Assembly: GCA_020216745.1 (NCBI GenBank)
Contig: JAIWNQ010000134.1
Location: 1 to 10,000 of the forward strand
From: Candidatus Hydrogenedens sp.
GTDB lineage: Bacteria > Hydrogenedentota > Hydrogenedentia > Hydrogenedentales > Hydrogenedentaceae
DNA: 10,000 nt
Direction: 5' to 3'
Shown here: in pieces, positions 7,251 through 10,000 of the stretch
How positions within the stretch are numbered: position 1 is the first letter of the stretch
Layout: each line of letters begins with the position of its first letter
Notes under the pieces: generated by a model
Told to the model about the DNA's origin: nothing
What the model saw: only the letters and a program-made list of their open reading frames with translations
Databases searched by the model: none
Made by a program: the position numbers and the translations under genes

Positions 7251-7258
7251 CTTTTTAA
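7231..7258. promoter_or_regulatory. Candidate operator palindrome over the -35 of the HTH-receiver promoter
   Basis: TTAAAAATTG (7231-7240) and CAACTTTTTAA (7248-7258) are inverted copies with one extra base in the right arm. The element covers the -35 and half of the promoter spacer, where a bound dimer could repress or remodel transcription. The composition is very AT-rich, so chance cannot be excluded. Confidence 0.3.
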
Positions 7259-7333
7259 GATTCTACGAAAAAATTTTTTTAATTGATATTTAGACAATTA
7301 TTTTTATTATTGAAAGGGACATAAATTATAGGA

Positions 7334-7409
7334 TGGAGCTGGAACGGGGAATCGAACCCCGGACCTGGTCATTACGAGTGACCCGCTCTACCGACTGAGC
7401 TATTCCAGC
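7334..7409 (-). tRNA. tRNA-Thr(CGT)
   Basis: A 76-nt cloverleaf with encoded CCA. On the minus strand the acceptor GCTGGAA pairs with TTCCAGC, discriminator T, then CCA (7336-7334). The D arm is GCTC/GAGC, the anticodon stem GGTCA/TGACC, and the loop CTCGTAA gives anticodon CGT (7376-7374), reading ACG. The T arm is CGGGG-TTCGATT-CCCCG. All stems are fully paired. It follows tRNA-Phe by 46 nt, probably on one transcript; no clear terminator follows. Confidence 0.97.
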
Positions 7410-7455
7410 TTACTAAAAAGCAGGGATATTAAATTGTACATCTAATGAATAAAAA

Positions 7456-7531
<76 letters not shown>

Positions 7532-7542
7532 AACCGACCATA

Positions 7543-7571
7543 ATTATATCATGAAAAAAAATCAATTTCAA
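7543..7571 (-). promoter_or_regulatory. Near-consensus sigma-70 promoter of the tRNA-Phe/tRNA-Thr pair
   Basis: TTGAAA (7571-7566), 17-nt spacer, perfect TATAAT (7548-7543) on the minus strand. Transcription should start near 7536, only about 5 nt before the mature tRNA-Phe end at 7531. Confidence 0.8.
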
Positions 7572-7720
7572 CTCACAAATTATCTATCTAAAATACCGCA
7601 ATATGCTGTAATCGAACACATTTGTCGTATCAAAAATATTTTCTTAGTCTCAATTTTGAAATTTAAACAAAATAAATTTGTTAAAAAGAAATCTCACTTA
7701 GAACTCATTAGATAATACCT

Positions 7721-7745
7721 AAAAAGAAAAGAAATACCCATTTCT
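7721..7745 (-). terminator. Probable intrinsic terminator of the M42 peptidase gene
   Basis: In the minus-strand transcript, AGAAAT-GGGT-ATTTCT (7745-7730) forms a 6-bp hairpin with a 4-nt loop, followed directly by a T-rich tract (TTTTCTTTTT, 7730-7721). It begins 13 nt past the stop at 7758. The stem has only one G-C pair, so efficiency may be modest. Confidence 0.5.
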
Positions 7746-7757
7746 AAATTACACATG

Positions 7758-8819
7758 TTATGGGATAAAGGTTGTAGACGGTGTTAGAGAGAGTATCCAA
7801 TATTTTATCAGTTTAATTGCATTTTCAACATCACTTAAAGAGATAATTTCCGCTGGGGTATGCATATATCGGTTAGGAATACCAATCAAACCTGTTGCAA
7901 CCCCCTTACGGCTAAGTTGTATAACATTGGCATCAGTCCCTGTGGCTCTTGGGGCAGGCATAAGTTGATATGGAATTTTATTTGTTTCTGCTACTTTTTT
8001 TATTCCTTCAAAAACCTTCGGATTTATATTTGGACCTTTATCTATAATTGGTCCTTTGCCTAATTGTATCTCAGCATACCTTGCTTTATCTATCCCAGGA
8101 TGGTCTGTTGCCCAACCAACATCAACTGCAATAGCAGTGTGAGGCTCACAAGCATAAGCACTGGTGATAGCACCACGCAAACCTATTTCTTCTTGAACAG
8201 TCGTAACGCAAAATACAGCGACCTTTACCTTTTGCTTTGCCAAATTCCGCACCGCTTCAAGGCAAACAAAAGCACCGATACGGTCATCTAATCCACGTGC
8301 CGTTATCAGGTTATTTTTAAGCTCACGAATAGGAACATCTAAAGTAATAGGGTCGGCAATAGATACCATCTTTTCTGCTTCTTTTCTGTTTTTAGCACCA
8401 ATATCTATCCAGAGGTCGTGAAGTTCAAATGCCTTGTCTCGTTCTTTCTCTGGGGTTAAATGTATTGGTTTTCTCCCAATCACTCCATAAATAGAACCTT
8501 TCTCTGCATGTATAACAACTCTTTGCCCTGGTAAAACAGCAATATCCACACCGCCAATAGCTACAGATCTTATAAACCCCTGCTCATCAATCGCGTTTAC
8601 CATTAAGCCAATTTCATCTACATGCCCACAAAGCATTACCCTAAACGGTGCATCTTTATTAAGAACATAGAATTGATTACCGTGAACATCTTTGTAAATT
8701 TCATCAGCTACATCCTTCATATACTCACGGCATTTTTCCTGTACCTGAACCTCAAAACCAGAAGGGCTTGGCGTTTGAAGCAAGTCATAGAGAAAATCTT
8801 TTGCCTGTGGAGACAACAT
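7758..8819 (-). CDS. M42 family metallopeptidase (glutamyl/leucyl aminopeptidase type)
   Basis: A cytosolic dinuclear-metal aminopeptidase of the M42 (FrvX/PepA/TET) family, usually a large oligomer that trims peptides to free amino acids. At 353 residues it has the normal length. The metal site is complete: GHVDEIG (65-71; His66, Asp68), ARGLDDRIG (174-182; bridging Asp178), VQEEIGLRG (208-216; base Glu210, ligand Glu211), AVDVGWATDHPG (231-242; Asp233) and NRYMHTPAEIISL (316-328; His320). TGTDAN (293-298) is also conserved. The second domain, inserted at about 75-165 (PGQRVVIHA, GVIGRKPIHLTP), is the oligomerisation domain. The start at 8819 is supported by AAGGAAAAGGATT immediately upstream. 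It is monocistronic, with its own extended -10 promoter and a likely terminator. Endoglucanase M annotations of this family are historical and unlikely to describe its activity. Confidence 0.95.
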   Translation of the reverse strand: MLSPQAKDFLYDLLQTPSPSGFEVQVQEKCREYMKDVADEIYKDVHGNQFYVLNKDAPFRVMLCGHVDEIGLMVNAIDEQGFIRSVAIGGVDIAVLPGQRVVIHAEKGSIYGVIGRKPIHLTPEKERDKAFELHDLWIDIGAKNRKEAEKMVSIADPITLDVPIRELKNNLITARGLDDRIGAFVCLEAVRNLAKQKVKVAVFCVTTVQEEIGLRGAITSAYACEPHTAIAVDVGWATDHPGIDKARYAEIQLGKGPIIDKGPNINPKVFEGIKKVAETNKIPYQLMPAPRATGTDANVIQLSRKGVATGLIGIPNRYMHTPAEIISLSDVENAIKLIKYWILSLTPSTTFIP

Positions 8820-8869
8820 AATCCTTTTCCTTTGTTTACGTTGAGAACCTTATAAAGTAACACTATCAA

Positions 8870-8878
8870 ATTATATCA
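8870..8878 (-). promoter_or_regulatory. Extended -10 promoter of the M42 peptidase gene
   Basis: Minus-strand TGATATAAT (8878-8870) is a perfect extended -10 (TGnTATAAT). No good -35 lies 16-18 nt upstream, which is normal for this promoter class. Transcription would start near 8863, leaving a 44-nt leader. Confidence 0.6.
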
Positions 8879-9139
8879 CAATTAGAAAAGAAAATAATTG
8901 TTGACAGAAACTGAAAATATAAAAAAACACAGGCACACCTCTTCCCTCTTCTATGAAGAAAACCTTTTGTTTTATGTCTAACAATTATCTATTTTTGATT
9001 TCCACCTCGTATTTATTATACCTTAAAGTTCTCCTTTTTTGTTTTAAATTTTTTTCCTTCTCGTTAACTCTTTATTTATCATATATATACAATTATACGA
9101 AGAAAATGTTACATATATTTAATTTTTTGAATTTTTCAT

Positions 9140-9169
9140 TTGACATTGAGGGTAATGAAATGTTAAATT
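9140..9169 (+). promoter_or_regulatory. Candidate promoter of the M23 peptidase gene
   Basis: A perfect -35 TTGACA (9140-9145) is followed after 18 nt by TAAATT (9164-9169), a four-of-six -10 preceded by an extended TGT (9161-9163). The leader would be about 80 nt. Confidence 0.35.
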
Positions 9170-9244
9170 TTAGGTTATGAGATTTTGGATAGACAAAGAG
9201 TACATATAAAAATAATTGAGGAGAAGGGATTAACCTTTTTCCAT

Positions 9245-9261
9245 AGGAGCCGAAGCGCGTG
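9245..9261 (+). promoter_or_regulatory. Shine-Dalgarno and GTG start of the M23 gene
   Basis: AGGAG (9245-9249) sits 9 nt before GTG (9259-9261). The frame is closed by TAG at 9244-9246. The ATG at 9267 is out of frame and stops after four codons, and the next in-frame ATG (9721) would remove the membrane anchor. Confidence 0.75.
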
Positions 9262-10000
9262 AAATCATGGACGATACTTAGGCTTCCGAAGAAGGAAGGC
9301 GAAAAGATACATATAAGACTCTCTCCATGGGTATTAGGATTTATCTTAGTATTGATAGCCGTTCTTACCTTTTTCACTTCCTTTTTATACACACGGCAGT
9401 GTATCATTTCTACTCACCTTACTCAATTGAAGCAAATTAATCGCAATTTAGAATATGCTACAGGAAATGGAACCACCAATTCTGTGCCTGTAGACCCTGT
9501 GACAGAAGAGGACCTTCGTAAGTTAGAAAATCAGCTTCGTTCTGAGTATGAATCAACAATCGCTGTTATTACCTCTCAATTAAACGAATTGTTAGAAATA
9601 GAGACAAAAGCACGCCAGGCAACAGGACTTACCCCGAGATACAAAGCCCCAACGGCTAATATTTCCTCAAACAACGAAAGAGGAAAAGGTGGTCCAGTAG
9701 CCAGCAACCACAATATTGGCATGTCTTCAAGCCGAAATTCCTTTGTTATACCCACACTATTACGGAGCTCTGGACGCTTATCCGCTGACTTACTCTTGCA
9801 GGAGATAGCCCTCCGTAAAATAGGTTTGCAGGATTTATTAAAAGGTATTGAAATCCAGAATGCCAAAATTGAACGGACACCTACCAGCTGGCCTATCGCA
9901 CGACGTATGGGTAAGTTAATGTCTTACTTTGGTTATCGTCGTGACCCATTTACACATCGTATCAAACACCATGATGGTCTTGATATATCTGCACCTTATG
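9259..10000 (+). CDS. Membrane-anchored M23 (LytM-type) murein endopeptidase, 5' part (3' end off window)
   Basis: The 247 residues seen have a short cytoplasmic tail (1-21, basic, containing WTILRLPKKEGEKIHIR), one membrane helix (about 22-44) and then an extracytoplasmic region. Residues 53-120 are rich in charged and leucine residues (LTQLKQINRNLE, EEDLRKLENQLRSEYE, ITSQLNELLEIETKAR) and probably form a coiled coil. A low-complexity Ser/Asn/Gly linker follows (132-160), then a second helical stretch (170-205). The M23 domain begins at about 210 with SWPIARRMGKLMSYFGYRRDPFT and HHDGLDISAPY; His238 and Asp242 match the first two zinc ligands of HxxxD. The HxH motif lies beyond the window, so activity cannot be confirmed. 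The layout matches envelope murein hydrolases or their activators (MepM/EnvC/NlpD-like) that cut peptide cross-links. It is divergent from the M42 gene. Confidence 0.88.
   Translation, partial: MKSWTILRLPKKEGEKIHIRLSPWVLGFILVLIAVLTFFTSFLYTRQCIISTHLTQLKQINRNLEYATGNGTTNSVPVDPVTEEDLRKLENQLRSEYESTIAVITSQLNELLEIETKARQATGLTPRYKAPTANISSNNERGKGGPVASNHNIGMSSSRNSFVIPTLLRSSGRLSADLLLQEIALRKIGLQDLLKGIEIQNAKIERTPTSWPIARRMGKLMSYFGYRRDPFTHRIKHHDGLDISAPY

Larger units (their letters stand above)
8820..9258. other. 439-bp AT-rich divergent intergenic region
   Basis: No convincing gene lies between the M42 and M23 starts. The left end holds the M42 leader and its extended -10 promoter. The middle (about 8960-9130) is low-complexity T- and A-rich sequence. 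The right third holds a candidate promoter for the M23 gene (9140-9169), a purine-rich SD-like run with no start codon behind it (GAGGAGAAGG, 9218-9227), a small hairpin AGAAGG-GATTAA-CCTTTT (9222-9239, one G-U pair), and the true SD of the M23 gene. A 75-codon open frame at 8953-9180 is composed of AT-rich low-complexity codons and lacks an SD, so it is not called. Confidence 0.6.

Noticed and set aside
8901..8923. Forward promoter with perfect TTGACA at 8901-8906
   Set aside because: The only -10-like hexamer (TATAAA, 8918-8923) is 11 nt away, too close for sigma-70.
8953..9180. Forward open frame of 75 codons in the gap before the M23 gene
   Set aside because: Low-complexity Phe/Leu/Tyr/Asn codons expected from AT-rich DNA, no SD, no recognisable motif.
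9281..9300. Hairpin GCTTCC/GGAAGG at the start of the M23 coding region
   Set aside because: Five continuous base pairs inside codons for a Lys/Glu-rich segment; no sign that it is more than codon content.
9093..9407. Minus-strand open frame of 104 codons
   Set aside because: Lies antisense to the start and membrane helix of the M23 gene; no SD and no family features.
9576..9866. Minus-strand open frame of 96 codons
   Set aside because: Antisense to the M23 gene, whose own frame is open and has clear domain evidence.

Overview
The window is AT-rich bacterial chromosome with ordinary gene density. It carries eight protein-coding genes, two of them cut by the window ends, and two tRNA genes. 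Shine-Dalgarno sites are clear, both tRNAs encode their 3' CCA, and several promoters resemble sigma-70 sites. A membrane-anchored LytM/M23 peptidase, a secreted ceramidase-like protein and an excisionase-type HTH fused to a receiver domain suggest a diderm, probably poorly cultured lineage (Planctomycetota-, Lentisphaerota- or Hydrogenedentota-like). This placement is an impression from gene types, not a measurement. No integrase, transposase, phage gene, CRISPR array or rRNA was seen.

Layout from left to right. (1) Positions 1-1912, minus strand: a polytopic membrane protein with a degenerate M28-peptidase fold, followed by the N-terminal half of a phosphomannomutase/phosphoglucomutase that leaves the window. 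(2) Positions 2020-4852, plus strand: D-aminoacyl-tRNA deacylase (dtd) overlaps a formyltransferase gene (fmt-like) in a TAATG junction, then comes a secreted neutral-ceramidase-like protein. (3) Positions 4845-4907: the convergent gene ends share a perfect 11-bp inverted repeat around a 9-bp tandem repeat. (4) Positions 4890-7171, minus strand: an HTH-receiver regulator with its own promoter, then cofactor-independent phosphoglycerate mutase (gpmI). (5) Positions 7334-7571, minus strand: tRNA-Phe(GAA) and tRNA-Thr(CGT) behind a near-consensus promoter. (6) Positions 7721-8878, minus strand: an M42 aminopeptidase with an extended -10 promoter and a likely terminator. (7) Positions 8820-9258: a 439-bp AT-rich gap holding divergent control signals. 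(8) Position 9259 to the end, plus strand: an M23 endopeptidase with a GTG start, cut by the window.

Most genes are housekeeping: sugar-phosphate metabolism (phosphohexomutase, GpmI), translation (dtd, formyltransferase, tRNAs), peptide breakdown (M42) and cell-wall turnover (M23). No dedicated multi-gene novel system is evident. The points most worth a second look are the M28-like membrane protein, which has lost the usual metal ligands and has a membrane hairpin inserted where the active site should be; the structured repeat between the convergent genes; the HTH-receiver regulator with a palindrome over its own -35; and the divergent formyltransferase coupled to dtd.
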